Origin: Gloeophyllum trabeum ATCC 11539
Lineage: Eukaryota; Basidiomycota; Agaricomycetes; Gloeophyllales; Gloeophyllaceae
Reading direction: 5' to 3'
Assembly (NCBI RefSeq): GCF_000344685.1
Contig: NW_006920417.1
Location: forward strand, 1,125,412 to 1,189,411
Length of the DNA stretch: 64,000 bases
A program made the position numbers and the translations under genes. Below the pieces are notes generated by a model, which worked only from the letters and a program-made list of their open reading frames with translations, did no database searches and was not told the DNA's origin. Below are positions 47,701 to 59,407 of this stretch, one piece after another; position 1 is the first letter of the stretch, and each line of letters starts with the position of its first letter.

Positions 47701-48886
47701 GGTCGCTGTCCTTCACCTCTCCGTCTATTATTTTTTATCTATGAGCGATCAGACATGCACATTGCACCTCGTACTACTTTCACGATCCAGATGGTCGCTA
47801 CCGTTGTGTCTACCTGTAAGTGATTGCGTCACGGTCAGAACGAAAAGTCTGACTGCCAACGTGTAGTTGTCTGCGTCGGTATCTTGAACTTCCAGATGAC
47901 TCAGGTACAATCCTTGAACCTAACACTTCAGCTCTGGCTGACCCAACATCTGGCTTAGATTCCCGACGTGTGCTCGCCGACACAAGTGCGCCCCTCATAT
48001 CTGAGGTATTACACTGACGCTGACAGACTTGACAACTCAAGCCCGATCATTTCACCTGTCCTGGAATTGTGAGTCTCTTTCTGTCTGACCCGCAGCTAAC
48101 CATTGAGCCTTCGCCACACAGAATACTTTCTTCACCGCGGCCGTTCTCTGGGGCACCCTGGGCCCTAAACGAATGTTCGGCGGAGGCGAGATCTACAATG
48201 GTCTTCTGTGGTGCTTCTTGATCGGCGCATGTACGTCCATTCGAGTTGCTCTTGAGTATTGCAGCTTATCGTGAATCCGCTAGTTTTGCCCGTCATATTC
48301 TACTACCTTGCGAAGAAATACAGTATCTTCAGTCACTTCCACCTACCGGTGTTCCTTGTTGGAGGTCTTGTCTGGTGAGGGCGGTCCCTCCTACGGAACG
48401 CAAACCGTACTGAATACAACTCCTAGGGCGCCATATAATCTGACGAATATTTGGCCCGCGATGCCGATCGCCTTCTTCTTCAATGTATTCGTGAAGCGAA
48501 GGTATCTCGCGTGGTGGAGTAAATACAACTAGTAAGTGCTTCAGCTGCGCCTACATGATGTGAACTTACCACATCTATGAATAGTATTACGACTACGGCC
48601 TTCTCCTGCGCCATTGCTTTGTCTGCGATAGTGATGTTCTTGTGGGTTGTTGTCTAAATAGTGTCGAAGTAGTCGCTCACCATACCATCAGCGCTCTTCA
48701 ATGGCCTGGTGTGACTATCAATTGGTCAGGGAACGATAGGCCGTATGCTGGCTGCGACGGCACCGGATGTCCGTTGCTGCCTATCCCAGAGCAAGGCTAT
48801 TTCGGCCCGGTGAGTGCAGAGCTCTGAATTGACCCTGACCACAATCTAAACATTCTTGTCTACGACAGGGCCCGGGAGAGTTCTAA
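44770..48886 (+). CDS. OPT-family oligopeptide transporter, 29 exons
   Basis: I can chain 29 exons in phase, from the ATG at 44770 to the stop at 48884-48886, about 853 residues. The largest exon is 46156-46762. OPT proteins import small peptides (or glutathione/metal chelates) with protons across the plasma membrane. Landmarks: VRAVVDNHDDPSMPASTFRS, INQFFSIRQPGITV, WSLNPGPFNMKEHMVITIM, ANVGFSAPYTNYVIF, PWASNFGYQ, FIGYGLAGLTRRFLVYPSQA, WISPNNVTLAAVTGG, GAAGIGAYPTN, LAEFLGGLWFPGNATA, MNYFKSYGYVTT, DVCSPTQPDHFTCPG, AVLWGTLGPKRMFGGG and the typical end GPGEF. MNYFKSYGYV is only complete if a 6 nt exon (47510-47515) is used. Introns are mostly 45-65 nt. No frame break was found, so it should be functional. 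Confidence 0.93.
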
Positions 48887-49950
48887 TGTGTGTGCAATAT
48901 TCCTGTACAAGTAGAGTAATGTAAGAGTTCCATTGTATGTATTTTGACGCGTGTCAGCTCTCCATAAGCCTTGGGTGAGGCATTGCTTGATGAGTATAAG
49001 CTGCTCGACGTTCCGGCCGCGGCAGAGGCAACTGGATTGCCCCCACCTCTGATACTCCATGATCCTGGTACTCCATGACCATGCGGCATGCATGAAAGGC
49101 GAATGTTAGTGTTACCGTGGGAATATGACAGAGGTCTAGACCGTGGCCTATTGTACCTTGATCAGCAACACTATGTTACGGTTTAGTATTTCCAGAGAAA
49201 TCAGACTAAACGACTCCATTGGCGTGGCATGCAATCCTGCAGTTCCCCACTTGACAGAGCCTCGCGGTATGGACGATCGTGCATTATTCTGTCGCAGGTG
49301 AGCGTACTTAACGGGCTGTCAGGGATTCACGGTTGAACCTGATAGGCATGAGTATTTCGGACTTTCGCTGCAGTGATCCGTTGGTTCTGTGTCCCGCTCC
49401 GCAGATAAAACGTAAATGGGGCGTCTACGGCTCCGGAACAGAACCAGACGTCAATATATAATGTGGAGCGATCCGGAGGCCATGATCACTCGGTATGTTC
49501 TAGAATTCGTAGCATGCCCTCAGCCCAACATATAATGCCGTCAAGGAGCCTGCACGCTGCAGGACCAACTTTCAACATACCTGGGAATAGTGGCTAACGC
49601 GCTGGTATGTCGGGACTATTTGATTCATCCCCTCTGTATATCTACCGAGAGGCATCGCTCCGACGGTCTTGCTGTCCTATGGGCGGCAGGAAATATACTT
49701 CCGTTTCTTTCTGACTAGTCCGGCCCGTTATCAGAGCTAATCAATACAGCCATATTCTCCGCCGCTTCGAACTCGGCGTCCTATAGTATACTAACCAACT
49801 GTTGTAGAGATCAAACATAGCGGTCACAGTGTCACCGTCGTTTCGCACGCCCAAATTTCATGTTTGGGATCTAGGTGGCTTTCAAGCCAACCCATTCCCC
49901 AGACTGGGTCCAGCTATCGACGCGCACGCCAACATCACCACAGGATCTGG
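48887..49950. other. Intergenic; no gene supported
   Basis: About 1.06 kb holding the 3' UTR of the OPT gene and the promoter of the F-box gene. No repeats or ORFs of note. Confidence 0.4.
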
Positions 49951-51518
49951 ATGATTACCACTTTACCGAGCGATATTTTGTTCTCGATTATTCGGATACT
50001 CCCCATCCCAGATCTTCTTGCTCTTGGAGCGGTTCGTTTCGGTCTCGCTACATTCAATGGGGAAGCTGACAGACGACACGTTCCCAGACATGCAAGACCC
50101 TGCACACCACGACCGAAGACCGCTCGGTATGGGTCCACGCCATGGAGTGCATTTTGGAGGTCATGCCGATGCCTCACGTCTCTAAGACAATGGCATCGAT
50201 GGGCACGCATGAACTGAGGCAGCGAGTGATTACATCCACTCGTCTGGACGGCATATGGAGCACCGCCGACTTCGCGCCGGAAAGTATCCGTAGCATACCC
50301 TGCAAGTCCAGCGTGCGTGGAGTGAGGCTCCTTCCTGATGGCCGATGGGTTATCATGCTCACCCAAAATGGGAGTTTGGAGTTGTACAATGCGGGTACCG
50401 ACAGTCCCGCTGCCGTTACCCTCAGCCCTGGGAAGCCCGTCGGAGCTGTCCACTGGATTACTTCGCTCTCGTCGACGTACGAACCGTTAGTGCTGCTGAA
50501 GATCGACTCGCAGTCTAGGAAGTGAATGAGCCCTCTCCGTCCGCTGCCGCCCTCGTTGACTATGCTCTAGTGCCAGCGATCTTTATCTCTATCACGTCGA
50601 CCTGCGGAGGCCGGCACTGAAGCGTCGAACCACGGTGACTTCGCCGCGGCTCATAACACATTTTAGCGCCGGAGGAGACCTGCTGGCGTTCGTCACTCGA
50701 GATGAAGAAAGGTACGTGCTGCATGTGCAGACCGTCCCGAAAAGCTCTGTCGAGCGTACGGAAGAAGTGATTGTCAAAGATTTCCAACACTGGCTGGTAA
50801 GCCCCTGTATTTCCACTACAGTTCCGTATCCTGACGCCGCCTTCATTGTCATTAGGGAAATGATAGCGAGTGTGCTGTATCTCTGCTATCTCGCGGTCGC
50901 ATCGCTGTTACCAACAATCAGAGTACATCCATCTTCTCTCTCCCGGCACTGAAGCCCATTTTACCTAACTCTGTCAACGTCGTACTGTCGCTCAGTCCTA
51001 CTTGGACCGGACCTGGGGGCAACGCGAGCAGCCTGCTGCCGCAGGTGAGCCCTGTTATCTGGGAGCCTAGGAGTTGCCACAGCAGGACAATTACGGTGCT
51101 GAAGGACAACAGCCTGCATGTGCTAAACCCAGATAAGACGGAGCCAAAGTCATGGATTGTGCCCTTCAATACTGCAGCCGGACTGGAGGGGTACGAGGGG
51201 TTATATCGTGGGCCGAAGTTCCGTCCCGCTGATATTGGTTTTCACCGCATGGTCTTCCACACGGGACGAGGGATGAACGCGCATGGGGAACGGGTCTTGA
51301 CGTTCAGGACGTGCGTTATCCCTCTGGTCACGACGCTCTCTGCCACACTTTCTCCGCCTCCCCAACCCTTGGGGTCCTTTGAGATACCTTCGGTAGATGG
51401 TCGCGAATTCGTTCAGGAAGTCAGTCTGGATGAAGGTACGGGACGAATGTGTATACTGGTCATGATCTATGAGCGATTCGTGCGGGCAAAGAGGATAGTG
51501 TATGTGAATGTCGTGTGA
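49951..51518 (+). CDS. F-box protein with beta-propeller-like C-terminus
   Basis: Four exons: 49951-50031, 50088-50521, 50577-50796 and 50856-51518; 465 residues in phase. It starts MITTLPSDILFSIIRILP with IPDLLALGATCKTLH, the F-box that binds Skp1 in SCF ubiquitin ligases. The remainder has strand-rich, repeat-like segments (VRGVRLLPDGRWVIMLTQNG, LELYNAGTD, LITHFSAGGDLLAFVT, CAVSLLSRGRIAVTNNQ, SRTITVLKDNSLHVLNP) suggesting a WD40-like propeller without clear WD dipeptides. This pattern is common in agaricomycete F-box proteins. Target unknown. Unlike the two F-box/LRR relics in the first 11 kb, this gene is intact and from a different subgroup. Confidence 0.85.
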
Positions 51519-52081
51519 GAGCTTGGAAAGGAGCTTCGCATGTGTGGTCTCTCAGTTGGGCCCGTGCAAGTCTAGGAGGTCGAGGTCGTAATGAAGGCGA
51601 CACCAGGTGTGGCGAGCTACTGTATCTTGGCGTCTTTTTGAATCGTTATTTCTTGTACTTCTTGCTCATAAGCGTCCCATTAGATACGCTTCCCACATCT
51701 TGTTGTATCATTCTAGGTTTCATACTAGTCGTACCAATGCGCTGACTCTAATCTTGTGATTGCAGCGACTCTGGACGCTTGCGGCCCATATCAGTTCAAT
51801 CCCAACATGCGAGCACCTCTGTACGTCTGGCGGGCCACTATACTCAAGTCTTAGTCGACGGTCGGTTTATCAGCACGACAATCGTCGCCCCGCATGTTAC
51901 TAGCAAGGACGAGTGTTGTGGCATTTTTTCATGCTCGCCGAACCTACTCCACACAACAGCAAACAGACATCGGGCCTAGGCTTCCTGGTCAACTGGCCCT
52001 GAAAAGGATCTACGCGATCTTCTCTCAGATCTTGAGACTGCACCTTGGGCCTGGCTTGCGCACGTTTCACTATTGCCTATA
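51519..52081. other. Intergenic between F-box and CoA-transferase genes
   Basis: About 560 bp; short ORFs only. No motif recognised. Confidence 0.4.
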
Positions 52082-53949
52082 ATGACCTTTTTGGAATCCA
52101 CCAAAGCTGAACCCGCAAAACAGCTGTGGGACGCTGTTGGGCTTCCGCCAGAGGAACTCTCACACCTCCGACTCAGCCCGAACGCAGATCCTGCGGTGGA
52201 TTCTTCATTCAGGCTTGGGACTGCAGCCCAGGCAAGTCAGTTGCGTCGAAGGTTGTCTGTGTACTGCCTCTGATGCGCTCAGAAGACAGCTATTGGACTT
52301 TCGGGTTCGTCGGCTGCGTATTTCCACAGGCTAAGGACAGGGCACGCACAGGAAGTTTCTGTAGACGCGCGCCATGCCATCGTAGAGTTCAGTGCGTGTC
52401 GTCGCACATGTCGATGTCTACACTAAACCTGCTCATGATCAAGTAGAGAGCGAGAACTGGTATACCATCAACGGAAGCTTGGCGGGTTCTGGATCCCTCT
52501 GGGATGACATTGCTGGCCTCTACCGGACTAAGGGTGGATACGTTCGGATCCATACAAACTTTCCTCAGTAAGCTTTGACTCAGCCTAGTTATTATCCCTA
52601 TGAAGCCGACTGTACATTCTCAGTCATCGACAGGGTATACTCGACATACTGCAATGCGAACCAAACAAAGATTCAGTGGCGGAAGCACTGTCAAGCTGGG
52701 ACTCCATAGAATTCGAGACGGTGGCGTCGGCCCGTGGAATGTGCGCTACGGCACTGCGGTCATTCGAAGAATGGGACGAACATCCGCAAGCTAAGGCACT
52801 CCGAGGCGTTCCTCCCGTCTCCCTTAGTAAGATAGGTGATGCGCCTAGGCGTGAGATAGAGCGCGACGTTACCCGTCCTCTGGATGGCATCAGGGTCCTG
52901 GACTTTACTAGAGTCCTTGCTGGCCCTGTTTGTGGTCGGACACTCGCAGGTATCGTACCACATATCTAGCCAAGCCCAGTGGGTTTCATTCTACGATGAT
53001 TACCAGCTCATGGCGCGGACGTGCTATGGATCACCTCGCCCAAGCTTCCTTCTCTTCCCCTGATTGATGTCGACACATCCCGTGGAAAGAGGACCGCGCA
53101 GCTCGACCTCACATCCGATGCTGACGCCGAGATATTGAGGTCTCTCGTAAGAGAAGCTGACGTCTTCCTACAAGCATACCGTCCGGGTGGGCTGGAAGCC
53201 AAGGGGTTCGGAGTCGCAGAGGTGACAAGAGAGCGTCCAGGGATTGTGTACGCAAGTCTCACCGCTTACGGCTGGGATGGACCTTGGAAGGATCGGCGAG
53301 GCGTGAGTTCAATATTGTGGTCAATGCAACCGGTGACTCGTTTATGGGTTTCCTTCATGTAGTTTGACTCCTTGGTGCAGACTGCCACGGGTTTCAACGT
53401 AGCAGAAGGTGAAGCGTACGCTGCGCATAGCCAAAGCCAGAAAGGTGCGCCAAGGCCACTGCCGTTGCAAGCCTTGGACCACACTGCAGGATATTTCCTC
53501 TGCCTTGGTATCAATGCTGCTCTAGCCCGAACTGTAACGGTAGGGCGACAGTTGGTTTGCGCTGCGCGCACTGACAGATATCATTCCGTTAACGATCCTA
53601 GGAAGGGGGATCATGGGAAGTCCGGGTCTCTCTCGCAGCGGTAGGACAGTGGATACGATCCCTAGGCCGGCTCCCGCCCCAAGTGGGCTTCGGAGAAGGA
53701 CTCCCTCTACCTGCACGACAGATCCCCCTGGCACCCGAGATCGCAGCTCTATCCACGACAGTCCAGGGATGCGGAGAAGTGGAGGAAAAGCCGCGCAGGA
53801 CCATGACAGCCATTAGACATGCAGCAATCCTATCTTATACCCCTGTTCGAGAGGGAGAAGCGCCGATGGGGCTTAATAAGCATGCAACGAGGTGGCTGCC
53901 TCGGAAATTCGCACAAGATTCCATCCGCTTTGCACGCACTGTGTTATGA
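52082..53949 (+). CDS. Family III CoA-transferase (CaiB/BaiF)
   Basis: Seven exons: 52082-52231, 52286-52391, 52444-52567, 52624-52949, 53007-53302, 53363-53539 and 53602-53949; 508 residues in phase. Family III enzymes swap CoA between organic acids through an Asp acyl intermediate. Evidence: LRTGHAQEVSVDARHAIVEF, GLYRTKGGYVRIHTNFPHH in the first half; GIRVLDFTRVLAGPVCGRTL, AAHGADVLWITSP, DVFLQAYRPGGLEAKGFG and GIVYASLTAYGWDGPW in the second, the classical CaiB core. The two-half layout is typical of fungal members. Intron 1 (52232-52285) starts GCAAGT, a canonical GC-AG intron; no GT alternative keeps the frame GTAAQTAIGLSG. I see no mitochondrial presequence. It sits just upstream of the electron-transfer flavoprotein gene, same strand, 323 bp apart. 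Confidence 0.92.
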
Positions 53950-54272
53950 AGAATACCGTGATCCATCGCCTCCAATATCTTGTATGTATACTACGGGTCG
54001 CGGCGTTGCATGAATCGTGCTGTCATAACGGTGAAAATATGCTCTCTCATATGATATACCTGCGGAAACAAACCTATCTAGAACATACGCATAGGAGGAG
54101 GAATTCAGTCATCAACGCATTGCTTGAATGCGAAAGACTTGGGGTAATTCACGTGCCATGAGTGAACGGCATTCGCCGAGTCTAATACCCCGGACTCGGA
54201 TATACCGCACTGGAGATCCGAGAAACAGTCTAAGGCTGCTCCCCGACGTCCATCCTTGTATCTGTTGCCGGA
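53950..54272. other. Intergenic, CoA-transferase to ETF-beta
   Basis: 323 bp with no ORF of note; terminator of one gene and promoter of the next. Confidence 0.5.
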
Positions 54273-55395
54273 ATGAGGCCCTCAGCTGTCAGACTACTTA
54301 ATGTTCTGGTCCCAATAAAGAGGTGCGTGACTGCGCGGTATACTGTTGTCGTACGTTAGTGGACTTCGATTCAGGACAATAGACTACGCGGTGAAGATCC
54401 GTGTTAACCCCCAGCAGACGGGCGTGGACACGAATGTCAAACATTCGATGGTATGTGGTAGACATCTTATGGGTCTCAGAGCTTCTGCTGACCTGCTTGC
54501 AGAACCCTTTTGACGAGATTGGTTCGTACTCCATCACACACGAGCCGTTCATCGACTGATCTGAAGGTTAAAGCCGTGGAGGAGGCCGTCCGGCTACGAG
54601 AGAAGCTAAAGGACCAAGTCAAGTCCATCAAAGTCGTGACCATTGGCCCTCCCAAGGCAGCCGACACCCTCCGCACAGCGCTCGCTATGGGCGCTGATTC
54701 TGGCATCCACGTCGAGGTGCCCGAGTCCGCGCCCGCCCCGGAGCCCCTGGGCGTCGCTAAAGCGCTGCGCGCGGTGATCGAGCGGGAGAAGGAGAAGGGC
54801 GGCGTGGACCTAGTGATTATGGGCAAGCAGGCTATTGATGACGACGCGGGGCAGACGGGGCAGATGCTTGCGGGTATCATGGGCTGGGCGCAGGCGACGT
54901 TCGCGAGTAAGCTTGTGGTGGATACCGGGAAGAATGAGGCGACTGTGACGAGGGAGATCGACGGAGGTTTGGAGGAGGTGCGGTGTAAGCTGCCTGCTGT
55001 CGTCACTACGGATCTACGGTAAGCGCCTTCTCTACACATTTGATGTGTTTCACTGAAACTTCGTTTCAGATTGAATGGTATGGCTAGGTTTCAACCGGCC
55101 CTACCAAGTCTGACCTTATTGGTACAGAACCTCGATATGCTTCCTTACCCAACATAATGAAGGCTAAGAAGAAGCCAATTGAGAAGGTTTCACCCTCAGA
55201 CCTCGGCGTGAACTTGACCCCCATATTCGAAACTATCAAGGTGACCGAGCCTCCCAAGCGGACAGGTGGGCAGAAGGTAGGGTGTCTCGCTCTCTTCTGT
55301 GGCACGACATACTGACGGCTGTCCGACAGGTGGAAAGCGTGGACGAACTGGTAGCCAGACTGAAGCAGGCAGGAATTGCTGCTGTGAAGTCGTGA
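54273..55395 (+). CDS. Electron transfer flavoprotein, beta subunit
   Basis: Seven exons: 54273-54322, 54375-54450, 54503-54521 (19 nt), 54574-55018, 55070-55077 (8 nt), 55128-55276 and 55330-55395; 270 residues, close to the family's usual 255-265. ETF passes electrons from mitochondrial acyl-CoA dehydrogenases to the ETF-ubiquinone oxidoreductase. Motifs: [79 protein letters not shown] (the ETF-beta nucleotide-binding signature), then [20 protein letters not shown]. The last motif exists only if the 8 nt exon is included: upstream ends GATCTACG, the microexon supplies ATTGAATG, and the next exon begins AACCTCG. All introns are GT-AG, 50-53 nt in every case measured. The gene symbol of the species is unknown, so left blank. 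Confidence 0.95.
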
Positions 55396-55734
55396 TCCTT
55401 GGAATGCTGTATGAATTGCCAGGTCTGGATGATGTACGCGCACAGCGAATCTGCGGCGATGAACACCTCTCGCATCAGTCATCGAGCTCAGGGACGTACA
55501 AGTCCATTTACTGGTACAACTAACATACAGGAAATCGGAGTAGACTAGATTATACTAACCGAGAGCCGATAACATCACATGCATCAAGAATCGTGGTGGA
55601 ATAGCATTGCTACATTCATGAAACCAGGCATATATGAGCGATCACCGAAAGCGAAGTGCGGGTCGAGAACTGTGGTATGCAGGAGGCAGGAAGGAGCAGG
55701 GAGATAATGACGAGAATCTAGAGTCCTTTTCCAT

Positions 55735-58700
55735 TCAGACGACACGAGGGGAAGCTGGGGTGACAGGTGTTGAAGGTTGATTCTGGAGATCATCGGAAGT
55801 AGAGACACCCTGGTGACCGACATAAATAACCGTACACCAGTCAGAGGAAATAATACTCACTTTTGACCGACACGCAGGACAGTTATTGCGGCCCGTCTCC
55901 ATCCACTTGTCCACGCAGTTTTTATGGAACGCATGCTTGCATGACATGACCCTTAAATCGTCCTCTGCGAAGTAGTCATCTAAGCAGATCAGACACTGGA
56001 AGATGAGAGGCAATTAGATTCAGTCGGTGTTGCAATACTGAGTCGACTTACTCTATCGACGCAATTTGATGCTACTCTCCCCTCCTTCTCATACTTCTCA
56101 AGGTCGCATGGCTTAATGATCTGGAGACCAGACTTCTCGATCTCCTCCCGCGTCGCGGTAGGAGGCTTCACCTGACCCAACAACTCCGCGAGTTCACTAT
56201 GTCAATGTACCAGTCAGTATATGATACATAATATACGCCAAGAATCTTACAGCAGTGCCTCGAACGAGTCGAGGTTGTCAGAGCCGGTCACCATATGATG
56301 GTTAGGAGGATAGTATCCTGAGTAGGAAAAAGCACGTCAGTACGTGCTCTCTGGGATAGGTGAACGAAGACAAACCCCCTATGACATAGATCAAGAAGGT
56401 CCTCGAACCCGAGTTCTGAGCAGCATTGGGCGTATTGACACTATTCCGACGAGTGGGCCGGAATCGACTCAATGCATTGCGCCAACTCTGCCGCCTGGGA
56501 TTGGCCGTCGGAGTATCTGGCACTCCGTCGTCCATTCCATCCGCGACCGTAGGCGTGTCTGGCCTTGGAGGAGCCGGGTCTGCATGCTGTTGGGTCTGCG
56601 ACGTGCCATCGGCATTGACGGACTGCAATCCGACGACAATCACGGGTACGATCATGTTGACGTTCGCAGTCGGTTCTGGCGGCGGGACAGCAGTCTCTGA
56701 GCCTGCCCGAGGGGTGTCTTCGAAAACGGGTGATGAGGGCACGGCTGCGTTGGGTTGCTCAACGTGTTCTGACACGGTTGGAACAGTACTAACACCTGGC
56801 GCATCAGAACCACGCGTAGGATACGTGTTAGCGCTGCCAGCAGTTCCAGCAGCCTGTGCCTGTGTCGAAGGGCTCGGCATAGGAGGGAAGCGGTACAACC
56901 TCCACCAATTGATACCACCACCAGGACGTCTTGTAGTATGTCCTTCCACGCGCCGGTGCGGAGAAAAAGGCGAAGTCGTCTCAGCTGGCGGCGGCGACGG
57001 CCGCGACTCCGCAACAGCTCGGGAGAATATACCCTCAGCAATGTTCTCATGTGGTCGCTCTGGACCTGCCGGTTCCTCATACTCTTCCTCCTCTTCAGAC
57101 TCGTCCTCAGAGCTGGAATCAGACACCGAGCGCAAGGAGGGCATGTCTCCATCACTCTCCTCGCTGTCCGAACTGCGAAGAGACGTAGGCAATACATCTC
57201 CAAGTTCATCCACGGCTGAGTCGACCGACGTCCTGGGTTGATCACTACCGGTCCTGGGCGCCTCCACAGAGGCACGAGCAGCGCTCGCTGCCTCGTCCGA
57301 TTCGCTATTGTCATCGTGATTCTCGCTCAAGGCCGTCCGCAGATCGGCCTGCAGGTCGACCAGGAAGCGCTCGAAGCTGCCTTCAGCAGGAGGCGGGGCA
57401 GGGGGGCCTGCCGGCTGTGACGACACATTCGGTGCTGTGGGAGCAGGTAACGGCAGAGTATCGACTCCGGCCGCGTTCGACGCTGGCGACGCCGTGCTAG
57501 CATTACTGTCCGCATTCCGGTCAGCGATCCCCAGCCCCTGGCTCAAAGCTCTCGCCATCTCTCTCAGCATCCTCTCCCGCGGATCAAGCGCAGCACCTTG
57601 CCCTCCAGCATCGCCAGCGCCGGCAGAACCACCTGTGTCGAAGCCCGCATTGGATGGCGAAGCAGGCGTCAAAGGAGGCGCACTCAGACTAGGCCTGGGT
57701 GTTGAAGAGGCGCTGCCCGTTGGAACAGCACTCGGCGAAGTCGGAGCCTGGGTAAGCCCCAGACGCTCTCTGAGTCCACCCCAGGAGTTCCTCGCCCTCG
57801 ACCGACGGCCGCGATCATTCTCAACTTCTTCAGAGCGACCACTAGCTAAGCTGCTCAGGCCGCCTAAGCCAAGCCCGCCTAAGCCCAGGCCAGCGGTCGG
57901 TGTGGGCGACGTAGGTCTCTCAGGCCCGGTTGGCGGCGACGACGATGGGCTGGGGGGTAGCATGAATGGATTGGCAGGTGTGGAGGGGGGAGCAGGGATA
58001 GTTCCATTGCCGAAGCCTGAGCGGAAACTAGACAGCGGGTCGGAGGACCCGCTAACTAGAGACGCCGCAGTAGCTGCTGCTGCAACGCTGGGAAAGAAAT
58101 GTTCAGTGAGATGACAGCAAGCGCTGAAGGAATCAGAGAACATACCTTAATAAGGTACCTAGAACCTCGATGCTACCAGGGGACAGGGTAGAACGCCCGC
58201 GGTTTGGAGGGGATGTAGCCTGGTCTACAGAGTGAGGTGGCAGAACTACACTCGGCGTTTCCGCAGGTTCCGCATGCTCCTCGCCCTCTTCCAAAGGTTC
58301 AGTGTTCATAGTGGCAGCCGGGGCACTGGGGGCCTCGAAATGACTCGAGGATTCTTCCGTAGTGTTCGAAGTCAGTGCATGGGCACTTTCCGTGTCAACA
58401 CTACTTCGTGACGGGATGATGCCAGACGCGGTGTCGGCCGACTCTCTTCGAGGACCAAGCAAGCTGGATCGCCTGGAGCCTGAGATAAGGGCTGATAACC
58501 GATTCCTTCGGCCACTGGATTCAGACCTGGGAGTGGGGGTGGACGAGCGCGACATGGAGAGGGATCGGCGGGTGGTTGGGGGAAGACTGGTGGTGGGAGA
58601 AGCTGGCGTGGAAGGGGCAGATGGAGGAAGCGTGCCAGGACTAGCAGATCGGGGCGGCTGTTGCGAATCGATGCTCCGACGGGGCACGTCAGTCGTATGA

Positions 58701-59407
58701 ACGACCCCTTGTACCACTACCAGGGTTCCGGCAGGAGGGAAATGACGGGGCTCGGAGGGTTGCTGATTGTCACCAACGTTATCTTGCGCAGAGTCGGATG
58801 GATGCTCGGATAACGGTTCGAAGTGGCCGACTGGGGTTTCATCAGCGCGCGACTCGGGCACTTCGTCAATTGGAGGGTGTATCTCGTGCAGTGCAGGTTC
58901 GAGGGACGGCGAGGACGCGATGACAATAGGTTCGCAAGGCGGTGGTACCGCAGAACTCGACGCGCTCGCCCCCTCTTCAACCACATCAGCCTGACTCCCG
59001 TCCGCCTTCCCATTACTTATAGCAGGAGCAGGAGCCTCTACTGCGCTGCCATAGGCAGAGGAAGTCTCGGGACCCGTCGCAGTCTCCGCAACAGACTCAC
59101 TAACATCACTGACTTGGACGGGCACCTTCGATGACCTGCGCCAGCGTCTCCTCGTCGTCGAGGTCGCACTCCCGTCAGCGCCTTCAGTACTAGACTTCTG
59201 CCCGCCTAAGCCTAGCCAACTACGTCGTCTGGCACGTTTGTTCTCTACAGAGCCGCTGGGCTCGGGCGTCTCTTGTGAGTTCGGAGAGCTGTGCACGTCC
59301 GCCACAGCTTCAGGCTGTACTCGTCCAGGTGTCTCTGGTGTATGACCGTCAACGTGTCTAGATAGTCGTCTTGAAGTAAAGTTGCCCCTGGAATGGCTCT
59401 GCCCCAT
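55735..59407 (-). CDS. Large RING-H2 E3 ubiquitin ligase with disordered N-terminus
   Basis: Six exons on the minus strand: 59407-58146, 58087-56376, 56317-56251, 56196-56052, 55995-55861 and 55809-55735; about 1131 residues. Residues 1 to about 970 are low-complexity, rich in Ser, Pro, Thr and acidic runs (for example EDESEEEEEYEEP) with GLGLGGLGLGGLSSL. The C-terminal part has EEIEKSGLQIIKPCDLEKYE and the RING-H2 CLICLDDYFAEDDLRVMSC ... KHAFHKNCVDKW ... NNCPACRSK, so all eight zinc ligands are present. RING-H2 proteins pass ubiquitin from E2 enzymes to substrates. The start MGQSHSRG is a good N-myristoylation context, suggesting membrane association. The many long plus-strand ORFs over it are antisense shadows of the low-complexity coding. 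Substrate unknown. Confidence 0.9.

Noticed and set aside
50088..51518. Reading the F-box gene C-terminus as a true WD40 protein
   Set aside because: Repeats are strand-like but lack GH...WD signatures, so only a propeller-like description is justified.
56426..57241. Long plus-strand ORF (271 codons) and others over 55.7-59.4 kb
   Set aside because: Antisense shadows of the low-complexity RING-H2 coding exons, which are supported by motifs and splice phases.
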